Below, piece by piece: positions 7,635 through 16,167 of a stretch of DNA of 27,411 nt. The stretch is from an uncultured bacterium (GTDB taxonomy: Bacteria; DUMJ01). The DNA is taken from NCBI GenBank assembly GCA_937958695.1, contig CALGNK010000007.1, positions 1 to 27,411 of the forward strand, written 5' to 3'. The notes under the pieces were generated by a model. That model had not been told where the DNA came from and made no database searches. It worked only from the letters and a program-made list of their open reading frames with translations. Both the position numbers and the translations under genes were made by a program. Numbering within the stretch: position 1 is the stretch's first letter; every line of letters starts with the position of its first letter.

Positions 7635-9119
7635 ATGGGATATGTACTAGTTATTGATCAGGGAACTACAAATAGTAGAGCAATTGTCTTTGATGAGTTT
7701 GGTAATCAATTGGGGGAGGGTAAAAAGGAATTACCTCAGATATTTCCAAAGCCAGGTTGGGTAGAGCAAAATCCAGAAGATATCTGGTCTACTGTTCAAG
7801 AGGCGGTTGTAAGTGCTATTAAAAATTCAAAGATAGATATAAAAGATATCTCTAGTATAGGTATAACCAATCAGAGAGAGACGACAATACTTTGGGATAG
7901 AATTACTGGTAAGCCTCTTTATAATGCTGTAGTCTGGCAGTGTAGGAGAAGTGCTGATATATGTGAAGATCTTAAAAATAAAGGTTACGAGGATATTATA
8001 AGAAAAAAGACTGGCTTACTCTGTGATGCCTATTTTTCTAGTACAAAGGTTATCTGGCTTATAAAAAATATACCGGAGATAAAGTCTCTATTAAAAGAGA
8101 ATAGGGTATGTTTTGGCACTGTAGATAGTTGGCTCCTCTGGAATCTTACTAAAGGTAAGATCCATGCAACGGATGCTACTAATGCATCTAGAACGATGTT
8201 ATTTAACATAGAAAAAGGGGAATGGGATGATGACCTCCTAGAGATGTTTGATATACCAAAGGCTATTCTCCCAACTGTTGTGGATTCTGCAGGGATAGTT
8301 GGATATACAGAGGATTTTCCTAGAAACGGCATTCCAATAGCTGGAATTGTAGGAGACCAGCAGGGAGCTTTAGTAGGGCAGTGTTGTTTCTCTCCTGGTA
8401 TGCTAAAGGTTACCTATGGAACTGGATGTTTCCTCTTGGAGCCTATAGAAAGAGTAATTATTAATGAAACGGGAATGCTTACCACTGTTGCCTGGAGTAT
8501 AGATAGAGAGTTGAAATATGCCATAGAGGGAAGTGTATTTACAGGAGGTTCTGTAGTCCAATGGCTTAGGGATAATCTTGGGCTTATAATAGATTCCGCA
8601 AGTTCTGAGGTCTTTGCAAGGGCTGTTGACGATACAGGGGATGTATACTTTGTCCCAGCCCTTACTGGTTTGGGAGCTCCTTACTGGGATATGTATGCTA
8701 GAGGGATGATTATTGGTATAAGTAGGGCAACTAGGAGAGAGCACATTGTTAGATCTGCCTTAGAAGGTATAGCATATCAGATTAAGGACCTATTAGTCAC
8801 CATGGAAGAAGCTACTGGCGTTAAAGTAAAAGAACTGAGGGTTGATGGTGGTGCAACTAGTAATAACTTTCTACTCCAGTTCCAGAGCGACCTGTTAGGT
8901 ATACCAGTAATAAGGCCCAAGATAATAGAGACAACAGCTTTAGGTGCATTTATATTGGCTTCGGTAGGAATTGGTACCTTTAAGAATCTAGAAGAGGCAA
9001 GCAAGATATGGAAGATAGACCGTATATTTACACCTGAAAAGAGTAAGGAAGAGATGGATAAACTTTATAATAGATGGAAGGAGGCAGTAAGACGTAGTTT
9101 AGGATGGACAAAGAGCTAG
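7635..9119 (+). CDS. glpK: Glycerol kinase
   Basis: A 494-residue FGGY-family kinase that phosphorylates glycerol with ATP to give sn-glycerol 3-phosphate. It has the N-terminal phosphate loop DQGTTNSRA, GITNQRETT, the WQCRR substrate-site motif, YGTGCFLL, LTGLGAPYWD and DGGATSNNFL, all typical of GlpK. I start at the ATG at 7635, preceded by TAGGAGAA; an upstream in-frame TTG at 7617 would add six residues and leave the ribosome site inside the gene. Length is normal for the family. It is the first gene of a five-gene operon whose members all overlap; the next begins 16 bp before this stop. Expression may depend on read-through past the tRNA-Val terminator. Confidence 0.96.
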   Translation: MGYVLVIDQGTTNSRAIVFDEFGNQLGEGKKELPQIFPKPGWVEQNPEDIWSTVQEAVVSAIKNSKIDIKDISSIGITNQRETTILWDRITGKPLYNAVVWQCRRSADICEDLKNKGYEDIIRKKTGLLCDAYFSSTKVIWLIKNIPEIKSLLKENRVCFGTVDSWLLWNLTKGKIHATDATNASRTMLFNIEKGEWDDDLLEMFDIPKAILPTVVDSAGIVGYTEDFPRNGIPIAGIVGDQQGALVGQCCFSPGMLKVTYGTGCFLLEPIERVIINETGMLTTVAWSIDRELKYAIEGSVFTGGSVVQWLRDNLGLIIDSASSEVFARAVDDTGDVYFVPALTGLGAPYWDMYARGMIIGISRATRREHIVRSALEGIAYQIKDLLVTMEEATGVKVKELRVDGGATSNNFLLQFQSDLLGIPVIRPKIIETTALGAFILASVGIGTFKNLEEASKIWKIDRIFTPEKSKEEMDKLYNRWKEAVRRSLGWTKS

Positions 9120-10543
9120 ATATTATTATTATTGGTGGTGGAATAGTAGGGACAGCAATTGCCAGAGAGTTATCTAGATATCAATTAGATGTGGCTTTAG
9201 TTGAAAAAGAATCAGATGTAGGTTGGGGGACAACAAAGGCTAACAGTGCAATTGTCCATACTGGATATGATCCAAAGCCAGGAACATTAATGGCAAAGCT
9301 TAACGTTCAGGGGGCTAGACTTTTCCCTTCCGTATGTGAAGAGTTAGATGTGCCTTATAAAAGATTAGGCTCTCTTGTTCTTACGCCGGATGAAGAGGGT
9401 TTTAAGGTATTGGAGGATTTGAAAGAGAAGGGAAAGATAAATGGTGTTACAAATCTAGAGATAATTAAACAGGAAAAACTTTTTGATTTAGAACCAAATC
9501 TCTCTAGGGATATAAAGGGAGCTCTTTGGGTGAAGGATACTGCTATAACTTCTCCTGTTGAGCTTGCTATAGCCTTTAGAGAGAACGCTCAAGAGAATGG
9601 TGTAAGGTTTATACTCGATACAACGGTGGTTGGTTTTGATTTAGAGGGTAAAAGGATAAAATCTGTCAAGACAGATAAAGGATCTATTCGGGCTAAATGG
9701 GTAATAAATGCTGGAGGAGTTTATTCTGATGATATAGCAAGACTTGCCGGAGACGATTCATTTAGTATAACACCTGTAAAGGGTGAGTATGCCCTATTTG
9801 ATAAAGAGATAGGTAGTTTGGTAAGACGTGTAATCTTTCCTCTGCCTACAGAAACGACTAAGGGTATCCTTGTGTTACCTACGGTGGATGGGAACCTTCT
9901 AGTTGGTCCTAATGAGCATATAACAACAAAGGATGATACGAATGTTACAGAAGAAGGACTTAAGCAGGTTATCTCTTTTGTTAAAAGAGAAGTTCCTAGC
10001 CTACCGCTCAATATGATCATAACAGTATTTGCTGGCTTAAGAGCTAAGGAACTGAATAGGAAAGACTTTGTTATTGAGCCTTCACCTGTGGTAGAAAATC
10101 TGATAAACGTAGGCGGAATCCAATCGCCAGGACTAAGTTCTGCCCCAGCCATAGCAATTTATGTAGCTGAGATACTAAAAGATAGAGGGGTTGAGCTTAA
10201 TAAAAAGAAGCATTTTATTCCTGAGAGGAAAGCTATCCCAAGATTTGCCAATCTCTCTTGGGAAGAAAGGACTAAGCTGATAGCTAAAGATCCAAGCTAT
10301 GGTGAGATTATATGTAGATGCGAATATGTAACTGTAGGTGAAATAGTGGAGGCTGTAAGGCGTGGAGCTAATACATTAGATGGTATAAAGTTTAGGACAA
10401 GGGCTGGCTCTGGTAGATGTCAGGGAGGATTCTGTGGTCCTAGACTTATACCGCTTCTTTCTCAGCTCTTAGAAATTTCTCCGGAAGAGATAACCAAAAA
10501 GGGCAAAGAATCTAGATTGGTCATAGGAGAGACGAAGAGATGA
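9104..10543 (+). CDS. glpA: FAD-dependent glycerol-3-phosphate dehydrogenase with C-terminal BFD-type [2Fe-2S] domain
   Basis: A 479-residue DAO-fold flavoprotein that opens with the Rossmann motif IIGGGIVGTAIARELSRY. After the oxidase domain (to ~385) comes a BFD-like domain with C404-x-C406 and C439-x4-C444, the expected [2Fe-2S] ligands. This matches the anaerobic-type dehydrogenase that oxidises G3P to DHAP and hands electrons to partner subunits, which fits the next two genes. It overlaps glpK by 16 bp and the following gene by ATGA, so translation is coupled. Some relatives oxidise other 2-hydroxyacids (LhgO family), but the glpK neighbour makes G3P the likely substrate. The symbol is by function and context. 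Confidence 0.88.
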   Translation: MDKELDIIIIGGGIVGTAIARELSRYQLDVALVEKESDVGWGTTKANSAIVHTGYDPKPGTLMAKLNVQGARLFPSVCEELDVPYKRLGSLVLTPDEEGFKVLEDLKEKGKINGVTNLEIIKQEKLFDLEPNLSRDIKGALWVKDTAITSPVELAIAFRENAQENGVRFILDTTVVGFDLEGKRIKSVKTDKGSIRAKWVINAGGVYSDDIARLAGDDSFSITPVKGEYALFDKEIGSLVRRVIFPLPTETTKGILVLPTVDGNLLVGPNEHITTKDDTNVTEEGLKQVISFVKREVPSLPLNMIITVFAGLRAKELNRKDFVIEPSPVVENLINVGGIQSPGLSSAPAIAIYVAEILKDRGVELNKKKHFIPERKAIPRFANLSWEERTKLIAKDPSYGEIICRCEYVTVGEIVEAVRRGANTLDGIKFRTRAGSGRCQGGFCGPRLIPLLSQLLEISPEEITKKGKESRLVIGETKR

Positions 10544-11778
10544 AAGAGATAAAGACAGACATAGTTGTAATAGGTGGTGGACCAGCAGGATTAGCTGCTG
10601 CATTAAGATCTGGAGAAGCCGGAGCAAATGTCATCCTTGTAGAGAGGGATTTTGAGCTTGGGGGTATATTAAACCAGTGTATTCATACTGGTTTTGGACT
10701 TAGTCTTTTGGGAGTAGAGTTAACTGGTCCAGAGTATGCAGAAACATTTATAGAGAAGGTCCTTTCTCTAAGTAACGTAAAGGTCCTTTTGTCTACTATG
10801 GTCTTGGATATAAAAGAAAAGACAGTTTACGGTGTAAATAAGAAGGATGGGGTTGTGGCAATTAAAGCAGGAGCCATAGTACTTTCTATGGGTTGTAGAG
10901 AGAGAACTAGAGGAGCACTTGGAATTCCTGGAGAAAGACCTGCTGGAATATATACAGCTGGTTCTGCACAAAGGTTGATAAATATAGAGGGCCTTATGCC
11001 TGGTAAGAGGATTGTTGTCCTTGGTTCTGGAGATATAGGAATGATTATGGCTAGGCGACTACTACTTGAGGGGGCAGAAGTCTTAGGTGTCCTTGAGAAG
11101 CTACCCTATCCTGGAGGATTGACCAGAAATGTCGTTCAATGTCTTGAAGACTTTGGCATTCCCTTATACCTCAACCATACCATAACAGAGATAAGAGGGA
11201 AATACAGGGTAGAAGGGGTAATAGCAGAAAATCTATTGACAAAAGAAAGGTTCTCTATGGATGTGGATACAATACTTCTGTCAGTTGGGCTTATACCGGA
11301 GAATGAGCTTTCAAAGAAGATAGGGGTCAGGTTAGACCCAAGGACAGGAGGACCTATAGTAGACCAGTACAGAGAGACAAATGTAGATGGAGTATTCGCC
11401 TGTGGTAATGTCCTTCAGGTTCATGATCTGGTTGATGAAGTTACTAGAGAATCTTATATAGCAGGAGAAGGTGCTATAAGGTACATATCGGGTAAAAGAA
11501 GAGTTGAGGGGATTATAAACCTAAGACCAGGTGAAAATATAAGGTATATTGTTCCACAGAGGTTGTCTCTACCCGTAGATTCTCCGCCCTATATATACTT
11601 TAGACCTCAGGAGCCTTTTGTAAACTGTCAGATAATAGGTAAGTCTAATGGAAGAGAATTTACCCTTGGGAGTTATGAATATGCCAGGCCTGGAGAGATG
11701 ATAAAACTTAGATTAAAGAGAGAATTATTGGATAGCAGTTTGGATATAGAGGTAAGCTTAGTGGGAGAGAAGGAATGA
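10540..11778 (+). CDS. FAD/NAD(P)-dependent oxidoreductase, electron-transfer partner of G3P dehydrogenase
   Basis: A 412-residue two-dinucleotide-binding flavoprotein. The FAD site is IGGGPAGLAAALRSGEAG at the N-terminus; the NAD(P) site is VVLGSGDIGMIMARR (~165); the FAD-closing VDGVFACGN is near 285. The segment GCRERTRGALGIPGERPAG is typical of the HcnB/SoxA-like group, which lacks the CxxC disulfide of classical reductases. It likely moves electrons between the [2Fe-2S] of the previous subunit and NAD(P) or another carrier. Start and stop overlap both neighbours as ATGA. The role is inferred from the conserved trio of GlpA-like, FAD-reductase and DUF1667 genes seen in anaerobes. Confidence 0.87.
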   Translation: MKEIKTDIVVIGGGPAGLAAALRSGEAGANVILVERDFELGGILNQCIHTGFGLSLLGVELTGPEYAETFIEKVLSLSNVKVLLSTMVLDIKEKTVYGVNKKDGVVAIKAGAIVLSMGCRERTRGALGIPGERPAGIYTAGSAQRLINIEGLMPGKRIVVLGSGDIGMIMARRLLLEGAEVLGVLEKLPYPGGLTRNVVQCLEDFGIPLYLNHTITEIRGKYRVEGVIAENLLTKERFSMDVDTILLSVGLIPENELSKKIGVRLDPRTGGPIVDQYRETNVDGVFACGNVLQVHDLVDEVTRESYIAGEGAIRYISGKRRVEGIINLRPGENIRYIVPQRLSLPVDSPPYIYFRPQEPFVNCQIIGKSNGREFTLGSYEYARPGEMIKLRLKRELLDSSLDIEVSLVGEKE

Positions 11779-12122
11779 AGATACTTACATGTATAGTATG
11801 TCCAGTTGGTTGTAAGATAAAGATAGATGAAAATGGAAATGTTCTGGGGGCTAGGTGTGATAGAGGATTAAGTTTTGTAAAGAGGGAACTTCTTAGTCCA
11901 GAGAGGATTCTAACCACTACTATTAGGGTGGATGGAGGAATAGTAAAGGTAGTTCCAGTTAAATCTACCAAGCCAATCCCTAAGGAGAGGTTGAGGGAGA
12001 TAGTTAGAAAGATTTCTAATATTTCTATAAAGGCGCCTATCCGTAGAGGGGATATGGTTTATAAAGACGAAGAGGTAAGTCTTATAGCTACCAGAAGCGT
12101 GGAGGAGGCAAAGGATGTATGA
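11775..12122 (+). CDS. DUF1667 iron-sulfur protein of the glycerol-3-phosphate oxidation complex
   Basis: A 115-residue protein with an N-terminal cysteine cluster C6-x2-C9-x3-C13 and C28, suited to a [4Fe-4S] cluster, and the DUF1667 (COG3862) hallmark CPVGC. Members nearly always follow an FAD-reductase and a GlpA-like gene and are taken to be a small electron-transfer subunit. Overlaps the previous gene as ATGA and the next by 8 bp. No membrane segment is present, so the complex appears soluble. Confidence 0.9.
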   Translation: MKILTCIVCPVGCKIKIDENGNVLGARCDRGLSFVKRELLSPERILTTTIRVDGGIVKVVPVKSTKPIPKERLREIVRKISNISIKAPIRRGDMVYKDEEVSLIATRSVEEAKDV

Positions 12123-13260
12123 GTTTGTAACCTCCAATAAGATTATATTTGGTAAAGGGGCGTTTGATCGCCTAGCGGAAGAGATAAAGGATATAGGGAA
12201 GAAAGCACTTATAGTCACTGGTAAGAGGTTTTTAAAGGAATCAGGGCTTAAGGAGAAACTGGAAGGAATTCTTTTAGCAAACAAGATTGAATGGGTATAC
12301 TTTGATGGAATCCCTTCAGACCCAGGGGTTAAATTGGTAGATGAAGGAAGACTTCTAGCTAGAGAGAATGGGTGTGACTTTGTTATAGGTATAGGTGGAG
12401 GAAGTAGTATAGATGTAGCTAAGGCTATAGCTGTCCTTTTTGATAAGCCATTAAGGACTATAGATTATATAAACGGAGCTAAGATTGGGAAGAAGGGTAT
12501 ACCTTGTATAGCTATACCCACAACTGCTGGGACAGGTTCTGAAGTGACAAAGAACTCTGTACTTACAGATCCGGAGAGGAGGGCAAAGAGGAGCCTAAGA
12601 GAAAATGTTGTTGTACCAGATATAGCTATTGTAGATCCGTTACTTACTCTAACTCTTCCTCCTGATCTAACTGCTTGGACAGGACTAGACGCATTAGTCC
12701 AGGCTATAGAAGCCTATGTATCTAAAGGTTCTAATCCTCTTACCGATCCTATAGCTCTTCATGCTAGCGTCCTTATCCTTAAAAATATCACTAAAGCAGT
12801 TGAAGATGGAAATAATATAGATGCTAGAGAGGCTATGAGTATAGGAAGTCTAATGGCAGGTATAGCACTTGCCAATGCTAGACTTGGTGCAGTCCATGGC
12901 TTGGCACATCCTTTAGGTATTAACTATAATATTCACCATGGGCTTATATGTGGAGTCTTACTTCCTTCGGTCATAAGATTTAACATGCCTGTTGTAGAAA
13001 GGAAATATGCGGATATCTATAGAGCCATAGAGCCTTCTAGCAGTCAGCTATCAGATAGAGAATGTGCCCTAAAGTTTTTAGAAACAATAGAAAATCTATT
13101 GAGTTACCTCGAGATTCCTAGAAGACTCAGAGAATTTGGGGTAAAAGAAGAGGATCTAGAAGGTATAGCTATTCAATCTCAAAGTTCTGAATCATTAAGG
13201 GCAAATCCTAGACTAGCTACCCCTGAAGACCTAGTAGATATAATGAAAAACATACTATAG
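12115..13260 (+). CDS. Iron-type (group III) alcohol dehydrogenase with one altered metal ligand
   Basis: A 381-residue member of the FucO/GldA/butanol-dehydrogenase superfamily. NAD(P)-binding GGGSSID is at 95-101 and PTTAGTGSEVT at 135-145. The metal site is expected at D192, 196, H261 and H275. Position 196 is Gln (DALVQAIEAY) where classical iron enzymes have His (DALTHAIEAY); similar Gln variants occur in the superfamily, so activity is not ruled out, but metal choice may differ. It ends the glp operon and overlaps DUF1667 by 8 bp. It could reduce a fermentation aldehyde with NADH made upstream, or oxidise an alcohol; the substrate cannot be read from sequence. Its last 6 bp overlap the end of the convergent DUF151 gene, leaving no room for a terminator. 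Confidence 0.88.
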   Translation: MYEFVTSNKIIFGKGAFDRLAEEIKDIGKKALIVTGKRFLKESGLKEKLEGILLANKIEWVYFDGIPSDPGVKLVDEGRLLARENGCDFVIGIGGGSSIDVAKAIAVLFDKPLRTIDYINGAKIGKKGIPCIAIPTTAGTGSEVTKNSVLTDPERRAKRSLRENVVVPDIAIVDPLLTLTLPPDLTAWTGLDALVQAIEAYVSKGSNPLTDPIALHASVLILKNITKAVEDGNNIDAREAMSIGSLMAGIALANARLGAVHGLAHPLGINYNIHHGLICGVLLPSVIRFNMPVVERKYADIYRAIEPSSSQLSDRECALKFLETIENLLSYLEIPRRLREFGVKEEDLEGIAIQSQSSESLRANPRLATPEDLVDIMKNIL

Positions 13261-13752
13261 ATACTTATCTATGTCGTCAATCTTAAGATTGTTTAAGAAT
13301 TTACGAAACTCTTCCTCTTCACTATCTTGTTGGGTATTCTGTTGTTGAATATTCTCACTCAATATGAATGCCTCTTCAGCTACCTTTTCATCTACATAGA
13401 TAGGAGCGTTCATTCTAATCGCTAAAGCTATAGCATCGCTTGGTCTTGAATCTATAAGATATATCTTCCCATTAAGGATAAGAGTTATAGTGGCATAATA
13501 GACCCCGTCCTTAAGGTCTACTATGCATACATCCTTTATAGTAACATTCAATTCATTTAAGATGTTCGCCATAAGGTCATGTGTAAAAGGTCTAGGTGGA
13601 ACAGACTGTTGCAGTTGCATAGCTATAGATTGTGCTTCGGGTAATCCTATCCAAATGGGTAAAAAGTTTTTCTCTTCAAAATCAGAGAGTATAACTACTG
13701 GCGACATAGAGTTTACATCCATTCCTACTGCTTTAATCTTTACCTCTATCAT
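13255..13752 (-). CDS. DUF151 bifunctional nuclease family protein
   Basis: A 165-residue protein whose first ~130 residues are a classic DUF151 domain: VVILSD, LPIWIGLPEAQSIA, R-P-x-THDL and SRPSDAIALAIR. The Gln/Glu-rich tail (~130-165) is variable and lacks a UVR motif. Characterised relatives (BFN) cleave RNA and DNA, but the true role in bacteria is unsettled. The ATG at 13752 has GAGGTGAT upstream. A TATAAT box is at 13783-13788 on this strand with a poor -35, so it may have its own weak promoter or be read through from the galactosidase operon 53 bp upstream. Confidence 0.9.
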   Translation of the reverse strand: MIEVKIKAVGMDVNSMSPVVILSDFEEKNFLPIWIGLPEAQSIAMQLQQSVPPRPFTHDLMANILNELNVTIKDVCIVDLKDGVYYATITLILNGKIYLIDSRPSDAIALAIRMNAPIYVDEKVAEEAFILSENIQQQNTQQDSEEEEFRKFLNNLKIDDIDKYL

Positions 13753-13805
13753 TTAAATCACCTCTAATCTAATACACTATAGATTATACCATAGTATACT
13801 ATTTT

Positions 13806-15095
13806 TTAATATCCAAAACCAACCCATTCTTTTTCCGCTTTAAACATCTCGTCTACCATCTTCTTTATGTCTCTGGGTTCTAGAATACTTGCAGTTAGAG
13901 GGTCCAATGCTATTGCCTGAAATGCCTTACGGGGGTTCTTTTCTAAGGCAGCTATGACTGTTAGTTCCTGAAGATTTATATTAGTCCTATTTAAAGCAGC
14001 GCACTGTGGTGGTAAATCTCCTACAAAACAGGGGTGTATTCCTGTCTTATCTACTAGACAAGGAACCTCTACACAGCAATCCTTTGGAAGGTTTGTTATA
14101 AGGTTATCATTATTTACATTGCCGTTTATACGGCTTAGAGCTCCAGTCTCCATAGAGTATATAATACTTGCTGCATACTCATTAGACCTATCTATTACTA
14201 TGGGTTCTTCACCAGATGCCTCTTTCTTTATCTTTTCATAGTGAGGTTGCCATCTATTTTTACAAATCTCTAGGTAGTCCCATCTATTTGGTATGAGCTC
14301 TTTTGTTCTCTCTGGGTTTCTCCTAAAATATGGCACATACTCTGACATATGATGTGTAGACTCTGTCACAAAATAGTCAAAGTATTTCATTATCTCAAAT
14401 CTGACCGCATCTTTTATATATATCTCTGGGTCTTCCATAGCCTTCCAGAGTCTAGGATATAGGTCTTCATTGCCTAATTTGAACTCTAAGAACCAAGCCA
14501 TATGATTTATACCTGCTACCCAGTATGATACCTGATTCGGATCTACCCCAACATAGGTTGCCAATTGATGTGCTGTGCCTTGGACGCTATGGCATAAGCC
14601 AACATTTTTAATCTTAGTAGCTTTATTCAGAGCCCAACAGTTTATAGCCATAGGATTACTGTAGTTTATAAATAGGGCATCTGGACATAGCTCCTCCATA
14701 TCCTTGGCTATATCCAATAAGACTGGGATGGTCCTTAGCCCTCTAAATACCCCTCCCGGTCCAACGGTATCCCCTACAGTCTGGTCTATCCCGTATCTTC
14801 TTGGTATTTCACAGTCTACCTCAAACATCTCTAACCCGCCAACTTGGATCATATTTATTACATATTTTGCAGAGTCTAGCGCTTCTCTCCTATCTAGAGT
14901 GGCAGTTACTCTTGCATTACACCCCAATGTTTCTATCAACCTTTTAGTTAGGGCATAGATCAGGTCTAGCCTTTCTTTGTCTATATCCATAAGTGCTATC
15001 TCACTATCAGAAAGCTCAGGATAGGAGAGTATATCCATCAATAGCCTCTTAGCAAAAACTACACTACCAGCTCCTATAAAGGTGATCTTTGCCAT
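13806..15095 (-). CDS. melA: GH4 alpha-galactosidase (NAD- and metal-dependent)
   Basis: A 429-residue GH4 enzyme. The NAD fold is ITFIGAGSVVFAKRL (4-18); NYSNPM (144-149) and the metal-site motifs CHSV (168-171) and GINHMAW (195-201) are intact. GH4 enzymes cleave glycosides by an oxidation-elimination route needing NAD and Mn. The CHSV variant points to alpha-galactosidase or alpha-galacturonidase rather than alpha-glucosidase (which has CHG/CHN), and the GH42 neighbour favours galactose. No signal peptide, so substrates are small intracellular oligosaccharides such as melibiose or raffinose types. It is the third gene of the GH42/URO-D/GH4 operon, 3 bp after the URO-D stop, with AAGGAGG just inside that stop. 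Confidence 0.92.
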   Translation of the reverse strand: MAKITFIGAGSVVFAKRLLMDILSYPELSDSEIALMDIDKERLDLIYALTKRLIETLGCNARVTATLDRREALDSAKYVINMIQVGGLEMFEVDCEIPRRYGIDQTVGDTVGPGGVFRGLRTIPVLLDIAKDMEELCPDALFINYSNPMAINCWALNKATKIKNVGLCHSVQGTAHQLATYVGVDPNQVSYWVAGINHMAWFLEFKLGNEDLYPRLWKAMEDPEIYIKDAVRFEIMKYFDYFVTESTHHMSEYVPYFRRNPERTKELIPNRWDYLEICKNRWQPHYEKIKKEASGEEPIVIDRSNEYAASIIYSMETGALSRINGNVNNDNLITNLPKDCCVEVPCLVDKTGIHPCFVGDLPPQCAALNRTNINLQELTVIAALEKNPRKAFQAIALDPLTASILEPRDIKKMVDEMFKAEKEWVGFGY

Positions 15096-15098
15096 ACC

Positions 15099-16166
15099 CT
15101 AAAACCTCCTTATACTTTTAATAAAATCTTTTGCACTTGTCTCATCTTCCATCCAAACAGAAATAAGTATCCTTCCCTTATTTGGAAGCTCTTCTAATAT
15201 TTTGGGGACATTGTTTATGTTGTCAAAGGTCTGAAGAACGAGAAGTTTATTACGGTTTAGTATCTTTTTATACATATCAAACCATTTTGGAGAGTCACAC
15301 TGTGGGTTGCCTGAGCCCGGTACCCATTGAATACCAGTTAACTCTGGTATATCTAGGAGGATATCTAGATGAGGGATTTCTCCTGGACCGTCTAGATGGT
15401 ATATACTATAATCCAGCCATTTGCATTGTTTTTCTAGATGAGGAGCTACAAATTTTTCAAACATTACAGGCGATATCATATAGGAAAAATCGCATTGCAA
15501 TGGATACCATCTCTTATGACACCATATCCCCATCCAGGCAGATGTCCCTTCCTGAGATTCCTTTATTATATCATATAGCTCTTCATAAACCTTAAACCAG
15601 CTAGATAAAATTTTATCTAGCATAGATAATACCCGATCGGGTTCTTCGATTAGATCTAACAGGAGATTCTTAGTGCCTCTAAATGAGGCAAGGACATCTA
15701 GAACACCTCCAATATCAGTTGTTCCCACTATAAATCTATCTTTCCCCCTTTGTGTAGATAATCTTGTAATACGCTTTGTATAGAGCCACCATTTGTTATC
15801 TCCCCTAAATTCTAGACTTTCTACCTCCTCCCAAGGTAACGGATTTTCAAACCAGGCAGTATTGGTTGTCCCGTCAAACTTTAAAAATCCAGTAAAGTAT
15901 GCTGCTAGAGATCCAGGTCCTAGGTTCATCCATAGATTTGGAAAGGCTTCTCCACCAAAGTATGTATCCTTACATCTTTCCTCAAAAATATCTATTACCT
16001 TCTCTGGAAAGTCTTTGTACCTTAGAAATCCCCAACCATCATATCCTCTATATTCCTTTATGCCTTCTTTAGGACTTGCTACCTGTATTAGAGGATAATC
16101 TAGCTCCTTATTCCACCAGGCTTTGTATATCTCTTTTACATTATTCCAATCCTCTTTATATAGCAT
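15099..16166 (-). CDS. URO-D superfamily protein (corrinoid methyltransferase-like) in a galactosidase operon
   Basis: A 355-residue TIM-barrel protein related to uroporphyrinogen decarboxylase and MtaA/MtbA corrinoid methyltransferases. In place of the usual H-x-C-G zinc motif it has H257-L-D259-G-P, followed by C290 (NPQCDSPKW), which may complete a metal site. True HemE is unlikely, since the N-terminal arginines that bind porphyrin are absent and there are no heme genes. It lies one base from the GH42 stop and 3 bp from the GH4 gene, so it acts with them. It might demethylate or rearrange part of a glycan, but the reaction is unknown. The second URO-D protein (18997-20106) shares the HxDGP...C pattern. 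Confidence 0.82.
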   Translation of the reverse strand: MLYKEDWNNVKEIYKAWWNKELDYPLIQVASPKEGIKEYRGYDGWGFLRYKDFPEKVIDIFEERCKDTYFGGEAFPNLWMNLGPGSLAAYFTGFLKFDGTTNTAWFENPLPWEEVESLEFRGDNKWWLYTKRITRLSTQRGKDRFIVGTTDIGGVLDVLASFRGTKNLLLDLIEEPDRVLSMLDKILSSWFKVYEELYDIIKESQEGTSAWMGIWCHKRWYPLQCDFSYMISPVMFEKFVAPHLEKQCKWLDYSIYHLDGPGEIPHLDILLDIPELTGIQWVPGSGNPQCDSPKWFDMYKKILNRNKLLVLQTFDNINNVPKILEELPNKGRILISVWMEDETSAKDFIKSIRRF

Positions 16167-16167
16167 C

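Noticed and set aside
13792-13803. ATAGTATACTAT palindrome between the GH4 and DUF151 genes as a terminator
   Set aside because: No T-run follows on the strand that is transcribed there; it is a short AT-rich palindrome that may be chance.
15099-16166. URO-D protein as genuine HemE for heme synthesis
   Set aside because: No heme genes are nearby, the N-terminal porphyrin-binding signature is missing, and it is inside a galactosidase operon.
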